A stretch of 5,638 bases of DNA from Oscillospiraceae bacterium (GCA_031283835.1 JAITBA010000128.1:1-5638), one strand, 5' to 3'. Counted from the stretch's first letter, positions 1-5,638 are shown. The notes: generated by a model from the letters alone, not told the origin. Numbers and translations: made by a program.

Positions 1-1334
1 GCTACGAGCTGCGCCCCCACGAAGGGGTCAAAATCAGCAAAATCACAAGCCTGAGCGACGACATCGCCCTGCGTCTGGCCGCCACCAAAGTGCGCATCGA
101 GGCCCCCATCCCCGGCAAGCCCGCCGTAGGCGTCGAAATCCCCAACCGGGTGCGGGCTGTGGTGAGCCTGCGAGAACTGGTCGAAAGCGGTAATTACCGA
201 ACCGGCACGCAAAAATCCAAGCTCACCGTGGCGCTGGGCAAAGACATTGTGGGCGATTTTGTTTGCGCCGACCTTGCAAAGCTTCCCCACCTGCTCATTG
301 CCGGCACCACCGGGTCAGGCAAATCCGTTTGCATGAACACCCTGATTATGAGCCTGATTTTTAACGCTTCACCGGAGGACGTCAAGCTCATTATGGTGGA
401 CCCCAAGCAGGTGGAGTTTAATATTTATAGCGGCATTCCCCATTTGCTGGTGCCCGTGGTGAGCGACCCGCTCAAAGCCGCCGGGGCCTTGGGCTGGGCC
501 GTGAGCGAAATGGAACGCCGCTACGGCAAAATCAGCGAACAAAACGTGCGCGATCAAGATAGCTACAACAACATTGCCGCCATGCAAGAAGACCTGGAGC
601 ACATGCCCAAAATTGTGATTTTTATCGACGAGCTGAGCGACCTGATGATGGCGGCCCCCAGCGATGTGGAGGATTCCATTCAGCGCATTGCGCAAAAAGG
701 CCGCGCGGCGGGCATGCACCTGGTGGTGGCCACCCAGCGCCCCAGCGTCGATGTGATCACGGGCGTAATCAAAAGCAACCTGCCCGGGCGCATCGCGCTT
801 TCTGTGGCCTCGCAAATCGATAGCCGCACAATTATCAACAGCGCGGGCGCCGAGCAGTTGCTGGGCAACGGCGATATGCTGTTCAGTATCAACGGCGGCA
901 ACAACGCCGTGCGTGTGCAGGGCTGCTTTGTCAGTGACCCCGAAGTGCAAAAAGTCGTCAATTTTGTCAAGCGCGGCAAGGGCGACACAAGCGACTACGA
1001 CAGCGGCGTGTGGGAAGAAATTGAGCGAAACGCCGCCAACGCTGCCCGTGGCAAAAAGAAAGGCGGCATGCTCGACGTCGACACGGGCGAGGACGACGAC
1101 CCCATGCTCGACGCCGCCATAGAAGTCGTGGTAGCCGCCCAAATGGCCAGCACCACCATGCTGCAAAAAAAACTCAAGCTGGGCTATGCCCGCGCCAGCC
1201 GCGTTGTCGATCTGCTCGAAGCCCGCGGCATCGTCGGCCCCCCCGACGGCAGCAAGCCCCGCAAAGTTCTCATGAGCCCCGCGCAATGGATGGAATACAG
1301 CGCCGGCAGCGGGAACGCGGAGGACCCGCAGTGA
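1..1334 (+). CDS. ftsK: DNA translocase FtsK/SpoIIIE, C-terminal part (5' end cut by window)
   Basis: This is an ATP-driven DNA pump of the FtsK/SpoIIIE family. It moves chromosomal DNA through the division septum or, in spore formers, into the forespore. The reading frame is open to the left edge (first whole codon at 3), and the first residues, YELRPHEGVKISKI, already match the family, so the gene begins upstream. The 443 visible residues (numbered from the codon at 3) contain the RecA-like motor, with Walker A GTTGSGKS at 101-108, Walker B IVIFIDE at 204-210 and the TQRPSVDVITG segment just after. An acidic, Lys-rich linker follows at about 350-366, then the C-terminal winged-helix gamma domain at about 366-427, which reads the polar DNA motifs that set direction. 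The N-terminal membrane anchor lies outside the window. A GTG at 90 is internal to the conserved sequence and is not the start. FtsK and SpoIIIE cannot be told apart from this part alone. The frame ends with TGA, 74 bases before ygiQ, with no terminator between them, so co-transcription is likely. Confidence 0.96.
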   Translation, partial: YELRPHEGVKISKITSLSDDIALRLAATKVRIEAPIPGKPAVGVEIPNRVRAVVSLRELVESGNYRTGTQKSKLTVALGKDIVGDFVCADLAKLPHLLIAGTTGSGKSVCMNTLIMSLIFNASPEDVKLIMVDPKQVEFNIYSGIPHLLVPVVSDPLKAAGALGWAVSEMERRYGKISEQNVRDQDSYNNIAAMQEDLEHMPKIVIFIDELSDLMMAAPSDVEDSIQRIAQKGRAAGMHLVVATQRPSVDVITGVIKSNLPGRIALSVASQIDSRTIINSAGAEQLLGNGDMLFSINGGNNAVRVQGCFVSDPEVQKVVNFVKRGKGDTSDYDSGVWEEIERNAANAARGKKKGGMLDVDTGEDDDPMLDAAIEVVVAAQMASTTMLQKKLKLGYARASRVVDLLEARGIVGPPDGSKPRKVLMSPAQWMEYSAGSGNAEDPQ

Positions 1335-1408
1335 TTGCAAAAAACGAAGGGGCGGCACCGTATCAAACTGCTATACGCTCATCAAAAACGAAATAAACGA
1401 GGGTTCTC

Positions 1409-3205
1409 ATGCACACCACCACCCCCCTTCCCATGACATTAGAAGAAGCGCGGCTGCGCGGCTGGAGCGCCGTTGATTTTCTCGTCGTCACCGGCGATGC
1501 CTATGTGGATCACCCCTCCTTCGGCGCGGCGCTCATTGCGCGGGTGCTGGAGGCCGAGGGCTTTGCTGTTGGCGTTGCGGCGCAGCCCCTGCACAAAGAG
1601 GACTATACCCGCCTGGGCAGGCCGCGGTTGGGTGTTTTTGTTACCGGCGGCAACATCGACAGCATGGTGGCGCACTACACCGTGGCCAAAAAAAAGCGCG
1701 GCCGCGACCTATACTCCCCCGGCGGCAAAGCGGGCCTGCGCCCCGACAGGGCCGGCATTGTCTATTGCCAGCAAATTCGCCGCTGCTTCGGCAACATTCC
1801 GCTCATCCTGGGCGGGCTCGAAGGCAGCCTGCGCCGTTTTGCCCACTACGATTATTGGGACGACAACGTGCGGCCCTCCATTTTAATCGAAAGCACAGCG
1901 GATATTCTGGTATATGGCATGGGGGAAAACCAAACCATTTCTATTGCGCGGCAGCTTGCGGAGGGCATTGCGGCCCAAAAAATACGCGGAGTCCTCGGCA
2001 CATGCTACCTTTGCACGCCCCAAGACACGCCCTGGGGCGGCGCGCAATGCCCCTCGTTTGAGGAGGTAAGCCAAAACAGTGACGCGGGCAAAAGAGCCTA
2101 TGCCAAGTCCTGCAAAGTGCAGATGCAGGAGCAGGACCACCTGACGGGCAAACTGATTTTGCAGCGGCACGGCGCAAAAATGCTCGTGCAAAACCCGCCC
2201 ATGCCGCCGCTCACCACAAAAGAACTCGACCGGGTCTATGCCCTGCCGTTCGCGCGGCAGTGGCACCCCAGCTACGACGCGCAAGGCGGCGTGCCCGGGC
2301 TAGAAGAAGTGTTGTTTTCTATCACCCACAACCGGGGCTGCTTTGGCGCGTGCAATTTTTGCTCGCTGGCATTTCATCAGGGGAGATATGTCACGTCGCG
2401 CAGCAAAACCTCCATTCTTGCAGAGGCCAAACTGCTCACCACATTGCCGGGCTTCAAGGGATATATCCACGACATTGGCGGCCCCACCGCAAATTTTCGT
2501 CAGCCCTCCTGCCAAAAGCAAAAAACCCAGGGCCTGTGCAAAAACCGCAAATGCTTGGCCCCGCAGCCCTGCAAAGCGCTCGTGGCCGACCACAGCGAAT
2601 ATCTTGACATTTTGCGCGCCGCGCGCGCCCTGCCGGGGATAAAAAAAGTCTTCATCCGTTCGGGGCTGCGCTATGATTATCTTATGGAAGACGAAAGCGA
2701 AGAATTCTTCCGCGAACTGGTGCGGCACCATGTCAGCGGACAGCTGAAGGTTGCGCCGGAGCACTGCAGCGCCGCCGTGCTGGATTCCATGGGCAAGCCC
2801 CACATCGAAGCGTTTTTGCGCTTTGCCGAAAAATATAAGAGCCTGAGCAAAACAGCGGGCAAAGAGCAATACCTTGTGCCCTACCTAATGAGCAGCCACC
2901 CCGGCAGCACTCTGCACAACGCCGTGGAGCTTGCGCTGTTCCTAAAGAAACAAAAAATCCGGCCCGAGCAGGTGCAGGACTTCTATCCAACGCCCGGCAC
3001 GGTTTCTACTTGCGCGTTCCACACAGGCCTCGACCCGCTCACCCTGCAGCCGGTGTTCACCGAAAAATCGCCCCACGGCAAGGCCCTGCAGCGTGCCCTG
3101 CTGCAGCCCGCATTGCCGCAAAACCGCGCCTTGGCGCGCGAAGCCCTCAAAAAAGCCGGGCGGCGCGACCTCATTGGCACCGGGAAGGGGTGCTTAACCC
3201 CATGA
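1409..3205 (+). CDS. ygiQ: YgiQ family radical SAM protein (UPF0313)
   Basis: A 598-residue radical SAM enzyme of the YgiQ/UPF0313 family, expected to be cytosolic; I know of no established reaction or substrate. The N-terminal YgiQ domain (about 1-290) has the family signature VTGDAYVDHPSFG near residues 27-39. The radical SAM core carries CFGACNFC, a CX3CX2C motif at C311, C315 and C318 that would hold the SAM-binding 4Fe-4S cluster. A second cysteine set, C368, C377, C382 and C388 (CX8CX4CX5C), follows GGPTANFRQP. The C-terminal part includes KVFIRSGLRYDYL, a QVQDFYPTPGT motif and the DUF3362-like tail ending GTGKGCLTP. Length is normal for the family and the frame is intact. ATG 1409 is preferred: GAGGG at 1399-1403 sits 5 bases upstream, and LPMTLEEA fits the usual family N-terminus. 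An ATG at 1433 is the alternative. The stop overlaps the tilS start by four bases, so the two are probably translationally coupled. Confidence 0.96.
   Translation: MHTTTPLPMTLEEARLRGWSAVDFLVVTGDAYVDHPSFGAALIARVLEAEGFAVGVAAQPLHKEDYTRLGRPRLGVFVTGGNIDSMVAHYTVAKKKRGRDLYSPGGKAGLRPDRAGIVYCQQIRRCFGNIPLILGGLEGSLRRFAHYDYWDDNVRPSILIESTADILVYGMGENQTISIARQLAEGIAAQKIRGVLGTCYLCTPQDTPWGGAQCPSFEEVSQNSDAGKRAYAKSCKVQMQEQDHLTGKLILQRHGAKMLVQNPPMPPLTTKELDRVYALPFARQWHPSYDAQGGVPGLEEVLFSITHNRGCFGACNFCSLAFHQGRYVTSRSKTSILAEAKLLTTLPGFKGYIHDIGGPTANFRQPSCQKQKTQGLCKNRKCLAPQPCKALVADHSEYLDILRAARALPGIKKVFIRSGLRYDYLMEDESEEFFRELVRHHVSGQLKVAPEHCSAAVLDSMGKPHIEAFLRFAEKYKSLSKTAGKEQYLVPYLMSSHPGSTLHNAVELALFLKKQKIRPEQVQDFYPTPGTVSTCAFHTGLDPLTLQPVFTEKSPHGKALQRALLQPALPQNRALAREALKKAGRRDLIGTGKGCLTP
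3182..3204 (+). promoter_or_regulatory. tilS ribosome binding site and ATGA overlap
   Basis: The last codons of ygiQ contain GGGAAGGGG (3182-3190), a Shine-Dalgarno-like run ending 11 bases before the tilS ATG, which is a rather long spacing. The ygiQ stop (TGA 3203-3205) shares four bases with the start (ATG 3202-3204). This fits translational coupling, with ribosomes that finish ygiQ restarting on tilS. It is also the main argument for ATG 3202 over upstream in-frame starts. Confidence 0.75.
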
Positions 3206-4425
3206 AGCCAGAACTGCGCCTGCGCACCCAGGCGCTCGCAACCCTACGCCGCTTTTCAATGCTGCCCACCGAAGGCCGCGTTGTCGTGGGTCTTTCTGGC
3301 GGTGCGGATTCTGTGGCGCTGCTGCACCTGCTGCACAGCTTGCCGGGGGAAGGGCACTTTCGCTTTAGGCTCGAAGCCGCCCACGTGCACCATGGCCTGC
3401 GCGGCAGCGCCGATGCCGACGAGGCCTTTTGCACGGCCTTTTGCGCACGCCTGGGCATTCCGCTGCACGTGACGCACATCGACGCGCAAGCGCTTGCCAC
3501 AGCCAAAGGCATTGGCCTCGAAGAAGCAGGGCGCAATGCCCGCTATGCGTTTTTTGCGCAATTCGGCTGCACAATCGCTTTGGCGCACACCCTGGGCGAC
3601 CGCGCCGAAACCTTCCTCCTGCACCTGCGGCGCGGCACTTCGCTGCGCGGCCTGTGCTCCATTCCTCCCCTGCGGGCGCTGCCCAACGGCGCAACACTCA
3701 TCCGGCCGCTCATCGATTGCACCCGCGCCCAAATCGAAGACTACTGCGCGGCGCACCGGCTGGCGCACTGCACGGACGAAAGCAATTTTGACACCCGTTT
3801 CCGGCGCAATTATCTCCGGCACGAGGTGCTTCCCCTGCTGCAATTGCACCCGGCCGCCCTGCGGCGCATGTTTCAATCCCTCGAGGCCGACGAGGCCTAT
3901 CTTTCGCAGGCTGCGGCAAGCTATGCGGGCAATTTGCTCAACGCGCCCGAAGCGCTCAGGTACCGGCTGCTGCGGCAAAACCTGGTTGCAGCCGGGCGCG
4001 AACCCACAACGGCCCGCATGGTCGCGCTCGAACAGCAGCTGCAAGCGGAAAGTCAGGTCTGTTTTTTCAACGAATCTGGCGGCGCCAACCCACACCTGGT
4101 GCGCCTAAGCGAAGATTTCATTAAAAATTTATCAGAAATGCATAAAGAGGACTTGGCGAATTGCTTGGATTGTGATACAATAAAAGGGGTTGCAGTTGCG
4201 GGGCGGCGCAAAAGCGGCGACTGCATGCGTCCCGTGCACGGCGCGGGCACCAAATCATTCAAAAAGCTTTGCCAAGAGCACGGCATACCGCCGCCCGCGC
4301 GGCAAAACCTGGCACTGCTGCGGGACGACGAAGGGCTGATTTGGCTGGAAGGCGTGGGTTGTGCCCACCGCTGCCGGATAACCGCGCGCACCACGCGGGC
4401 CGCAAAAGTGCGCTGCACAACCTAA
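3202..4425 (+). CDS. tilS: tRNA(Ile)-lysidine synthase TilS
   Basis: TilS uses ATP and lysine to convert C34 of tRNA-Ile(CAU) to lysidine, so the tRNA reads AUA and is charged with isoleucine; it is normally essential. The 407-residue product has the N-type ATP pyrophosphatase P-loop SGGADS at 32-37, HVHHGLRG at 61-68, GLEEAGRNARYAFF after that, and AHTLGDRAET at 128-137. RPLIDCTRAQIEDY and the SNFDTRFRRNYLRHEVLP segment follow. The compact C-terminal tRNA-binding domain begins around GDCMRP (339-344), with GTKSFKK and a WLEGVG strand. It is shorter than the B. subtilis enzyme (about 470 residues) but within the family range. The frame is open upstream to 3010, but that extension only re-reads the ygiQ end; ATG 3202 puts the P-loop at its usual distance from the N-terminus and gives the ATGA overlap. 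The active-site segment reads HTLGDR where E. coli has HLDDQ. The stretch at about 4119-4190 is unusually AT-rich and uses TTA, TCA and ATA codons that are scarce elsewhere. Confidence 0.96.
   Translation: MKPELRLRTQALATLRRFSMLPTEGRVVVGLSGGADSVALLHLLHSLPGEGHFRFRLEAAHVHHGLRGSADADEAFCTAFCARLGIPLHVTHIDAQALATAKGIGLEEAGRNARYAFFAQFGCTIALAHTLGDRAETFLLHLRRGTSLRGLCSIPPLRALPNGATLIRPLIDCTRAQIEDYCAAHRLAHCTDESNFDTRFRRNYLRHEVLPLLQLHPAALRRMFQSLEADEAYLSQAAASYAGNLLNAPEALRYRLLRQNLVAAGREPTTARMVALEQQLQAESQVCFFNESGGANPHLVRLSEDFIKNLSEMHKEDLANCLDCDTIKGVAVAGRRKSGDCMRPVHGAGTKSFKKLCQEHGIPPPARQNLALLRDDEGLIWLEGVGCAHRCRITARTTRAAKVRCTT
4153..4181 (+). promoter_or_regulatory. candidate sigma-A promoter inside tilS, facing hpt-ftsH
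   Basis: TTGGCG (4153-4158, 4 of 6 to the -35 consensus) and TACAAT (4176-4181, 5 of 6 to the -10) are separated by exactly 17 bases, with a TG one base before the -10 (extended -10 form). The surrounding 4119-4190 is the most AT-rich stretch inside any gene here. Transcription would begin near 4188, about 270 bases before hpt. It lies within coding sequence, between the middle and C-terminal parts of TilS, so chance remains possible. Confidence 0.4.
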
Positions 4426-4446
4426 CCGCGCAAAAACAAAGGCGAC

Positions 4447-4460
4447 AGGAGGGGCGCATG
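4447..4460 (+). promoter_or_regulatory. hpt ribosome binding site
   Basis: AGGAGGGG (4447-4454) is a near-perfect Shine-Dalgarno, and its AGGAGG core lies 5 bases before ATG 4458. It is the strongest ribosome binding site in the window and fixes the hpt start. Confidence 0.85.
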
Positions 4461-4982
4461 GGGGAACATATCAGCGAAACCTTGCTGCGGCAGGAGGAAA
4501 TCGAAGGCATTGTTGCGGGGCTGGCCGCGCGCATCAGCCAAGATTATCGCGATAAAAATTTGCTGCTCATCGGCATTCTCAAGGGCGCGTATGTCTTTTT
4601 GGCCGACCTTGCGCGGCACTTGACCGTGCCGTGCGAAATCGAGTTCCTCCGGGTGTCCAGCTACCGCGGCAACGCGGAATCGGGCGCGCTAGAAATTTTG
4701 CAGGATCTTTCTATGCCGCTGGAACGTTATGACGTGCTGGTGGTCGAAGACATTCTTGACAGCGGCAAAACCCTTTCCGCCATGCTGCGGCACCTCGGGG
4801 CCAAAAAGCCCCGCAGCCTGGCGCTGTGCGCCTTTCTCGACAAACCTTCGCGCCGCACCGTGCCCGTTGAAGCCGATTACGTTGGCCGCAAAATCCCCGA
4901 CGCCTTCGTGGTGGGCTACGGGCTCGACTACGCCCAGCGCTACCGTTCTCTGCCCTACATCGGTGTTTTGCAGCTCGACTAG
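4458..4982 (+). CDS. hpt: hypoxanthine phosphoribosyltransferase
   Basis: A cytosolic purine-salvage enzyme that joins hypoxanthine (and usually guanine) to PRPP, giving IMP or GMP plus pyrophosphate. The 174-residue length is typical of bacterial type I enzymes. Visible features are the pyrophosphate-loop LKG at 41-43, the flexible-loop segment SSYRGNAESG at 67-76 and the PRPP-binding motif VVEDILDSGKT at 95-105, with the acidic pair E97/D98. K129 is placed like the purine-O6-contacting lysine of human HPRT (21 residues before the stacking aromatic). PDAFVVGYGLDYAQRYR supplies F150, V151, D157 and R163. ATG 4458 is chosen because AGGAGG at 4447-4452 lies 5 bases upstream and the family N-terminus begins here; the open frame extending upstream to 4269 overlaps tilS and has no family similarity. 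The gene follows tilS by 32 bases and precedes ftsH, the standard Firmicutes order. It may also be expressed from a promoter inside tilS. Confidence 0.96.
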   Translation: MGEHISETLLRQEEIEGIVAGLAARISQDYRDKNLLLIGILKGAYVFLADLARHLTVPCEIEFLRVSSYRGNAESGALEILQDLSMPLERYDVLVVEDILDSGKTLSAMLRHLGAKKPRSLALCAFLDKPSRRTVPVEADYVGRKIPDAFVVGYGLDYAQRYRSLPYIGVLQLD

Positions 4983-4997
4983 GGCATAATATATAGT
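4968..4997 (+). promoter_or_regulatory. weak candidate promoter for ftsH
   Basis: TATAGT (4992-4997, 5 of 6 to the -10 consensus) lies in the AT-rich start of the hpt-ftsH gap. The best -35 is TTGCAG (4968-4973, 3 of 6), inside the hpt end, with an 18-base spacer. The poor -35 would suit a promoter that depends on an activator, but no second line of evidence is visible. GATAAT at 5005-5010 is another possible -10 but has no -35 at a suitable distance. Confidence 0.3.
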
Positions 4998-5004
4998 ACT
5001 TATT

Positions 5005-5022
5005 GATAATGATAACGATAAC
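5005..5022 (+). repeat. three tandem hexamers, GATAAT-GATAAC-GATAAC
   Basis: Three head-to-tail six-base units lie in the hpt-ftsH gap: GATAAT (5005-5010), GATAAC (5011-5016) and GATAAC (5017-5022), followed by a degenerate GAAACG. The preceding TT gives TTGATAAT. They sit just downstream of the candidate ftsH -10 and 46 bases before the ftsH start. They may be a protein-binding site or simple slippage-generated repeats. Confidence 0.6.
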
Positions 5023-5028
5023 GAAACG

Positions 5029-5050
5029 TCTGGCTTAAATCTGGCTTGAA
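5029..5050 (+). repeat. two tandem 11-base direct repeats upstream of ftsH
   Basis: TCTGGCTTAAA (5029-5039) is followed at once by TCTGGCTTGAA (5040-5050), matching at 10 of 11 positions. The 11-base period is close to one turn of the DNA helix, so both copies would face the same side, as in many operators. The second copy ends 3 bases before the ftsH Shine-Dalgarno begins, so an RNA-level role is equally possible. Confidence 0.65.
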
Positions 5051-5052
5051 CT

Positions 5053-5070
5053 AGAAAGGGTACTTCATTG
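5053..5070 (+). promoter_or_regulatory. ftsH ribosome binding site with TTG start
   Basis: AGAAAGGG (5053-5060) ends 7 bases before TTG 5068, and an in-frame stop lies at 5047-5049. This decides the non-ATG start. A TTG start usually initiates less efficiently than ATG, which may hold FtsH synthesis down; that effect is inferred, not seen. Confidence 0.75.
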
Positions 5071-5638
5071 AACAACGCAACCATCAAAAGAATTTTTTCG
5101 TGGGCCGCCGGCATCGCAATCGTCGTGCTAATCCTTTTTGGCGCGTATCGCTATGCCCAATCCGCCAAGCAAGAGAAGATCAACTACTCCGAACTGCTCG
5201 GCAAATTCGACCGCGACGAAGTGGCGGCCTTCACCCTCAACACCAGCTCGGGGGCGCTGCAGTACTGGAATTGGGAGCAGGTGGAGCCGGACAAAAAGAC
5301 CGGGATCATGAAGCCAAAAAAAGACGAAGAGAACAAGTTTGCCAAGCAAACCGTGAACGTGGCGCTGTTTGTGGAGGACCTGGACGCGCAACTGCGGGAG
5401 CACAATAAAAAATATGCCAAGCAGCCCGGCAAGCAGGTGAATTACCACTATGTGGACGGCAGCGGCACTTCGTGGCTTGTGCAACTCCTCCCCATGGTGC
5501 TCATCGGCGGCATGGTCGTCATTTTTGGCGTGGTCATGATGCGCCGCATGAACCAGACCATGACGAGCGAAAACAACCGCTCCATGAGCTTTGGAAAAGC
5601 GCGTCTGCGCCAACAAAGCAAAGACGACAAGCGCAAAA
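5068..5638 (+). CDS. ftsH: ATP-dependent zinc metalloprotease FtsH, N-terminal part (3' end cut by window)
   Basis: FtsH is a hexameric membrane-anchored AAA+ protease that extracts and degrades membrane proteins and unstable regulators. Only the first 190 residues are present; the AAA and zinc protease domains lie past the right edge. Visible parts are transmembrane helix 1 (about 9-27, WAAGIAIVVLILFGAY), an extracytoplasmic domain (about 30-135) containing the ISYSELL-like INYSELLGKF, transmembrane helix 2 (about 136-158, ending MMRRM) and the cytosolic linker MSFGKARLRQQ (173-183), which normally leads into the AAA domain. The start is TTG 5068: an in-frame TGA at 5047-5049 rules out anything much further upstream, GAAAGGG at 5054-5060 lies 7 bases before it, and later in-frame ATG or GTG codons would remove part or all of helix 1. 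The extracytoplasmic domain has a lysine-rich stretch around residues 75-90. ftsH follows hpt after an AT-rich repeat-bearing gap and probably has its own promoter. Confidence 0.93.
   Translation, partial: MNNATIKRIFSWAAGIAIVVLILFGAYRYAQSAKQEKINYSELLGKFDRDEVAAFTLNTSSGALQYWNWEQVEPDKKTGIMKPKKDEENKFAKQTVNVALFVEDLDAQLREHNKKYAKQPGKQVNYHYVDGSGTSWLVQLLPMVLIGGMVVIFGVVMMRRMNQTMTSENNRSMSFGKARLRQQSKDDKRK

Noticed and set aside
1165..1172. Run of eight A (A AAA AAA slippery heptamer in frame) within the ftsK gamma-domain region; similar A8 run at 1688-1695 in ygiQ
   Set aside because: Both are CAA/AAA/AAG codons at positions that fit the families, with no evident stimulatory hairpin or Shine-Dalgarno spacing; the zero-frame products are complete and conserved, so neither programmed frameshifting nor phase variation is supported.
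369..1358. Long antisense open frame opposite ftsK (329 codons, rich in His, Ala and Gly)
   Set aside because: It lies wholly opposite conserved FtsK codons, matches no family I recognise and has the composition expected of the reverse strand of a GC-rich gene.
1359..1377. Possible hairpin CGTAT/ATACG between ftsK and ygiQ
   Set aside because: A 5-base-pair stem with a 9-base loop, no GC-rich core and no T tract; too weak to be a terminator.
1335..1408. Separate promoter for ygiQ in the 74-base gap
   Set aside because: TTGCAA at 1335-1340 has no acceptable -10 at 16-18 bases, and TATACG at 1372-1377 has no -35.
3010..3201. Upstream extension of tilS in the same frame
   Set aside because: It would overlap ygiQ by nearly 200 bases, its residues are Arg/Pro/Ala-rich out-of-frame ygiQ sequence, and ATG 3202 gives a normal TilS N-terminus.
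3256..4095. Antisense open frame opposite tilS (279 codons), and a similar one at 2300-2869 opposite ygiQ
   Set aside because: Both mirror well-supported genes and show no recognisable domain; GC-rich third positions deplete stops on the opposite strand.
4269..4457. Upstream extension of hpt into tilS
   Set aside because: The added residues are out-of-frame TilS C-terminal sequence, and ATG 4458 has a near-perfect Shine-Dalgarno.

Overview
This is ordinary chromosomal housekeeping DNA from a GC-rich member of the Firmicutes, most likely class Clostridia and possibly an Oscillospiraceae/Ruminococcaceae-like lineage. The basis is the gene order tilS-hpt-ftsH, a hallmark of Firmicutes. It is preceded by a SpoIIIE/FtsK translocase and a YgiQ-type radical SAM protein, as I recall from many clostridia; Bacillus subtilis lacks this ygiQ neighbour. 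GC content is judged by eye at about 60%, and the lineage is inferred from gene content alone.

All five genes lie on the + strand. Positions 1-1334 hold the C-terminal 443 residues of an FtsK/SpoIIIE DNA translocase, cut at the left edge. After a 74-base gap come ygiQ (1409-3205) and tilS (3202-4425), which overlap as ATGA. hpt (4458-4982) follows 32 bases later behind a strong Shine-Dalgarno. An 85-base AT-rich gap (4983-5067) then precedes ftsH, which starts at TTG 5068 and runs off the right edge with its N-terminal 190 residues present. I see no rRNA, tRNA, CRISPR array, insertion sequence or convincing terminator. No gap without a gene exceeds about 85 bases.

The genes do separate jobs: chromosome translocation (FtsK), an uncharacterised radical SAM reaction (YgiQ), lysidine formation at the wobble base of tRNA-Ile(CAU) (TilS), purine salvage (Hpt) and membrane proteolysis (FtsH). 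The tight spacing suggests co-transcription from ftsK through hpt.

Two regulatory points stand out. One is a good sigma-A-like extended -10 promoter inside tilS (4153-4181), which could drive hpt and ftsH independently. The other is the hpt-ftsH gap, with two sets of short tandem repeats placed where an activator of ftsH could bind. This matters because TilS and HprT are reported to act together as an activator of ftsH in B. subtilis. No wholly new system is evident; the best leads are this regulatory arrangement and the conserved second cysteine cluster of YgiQ.
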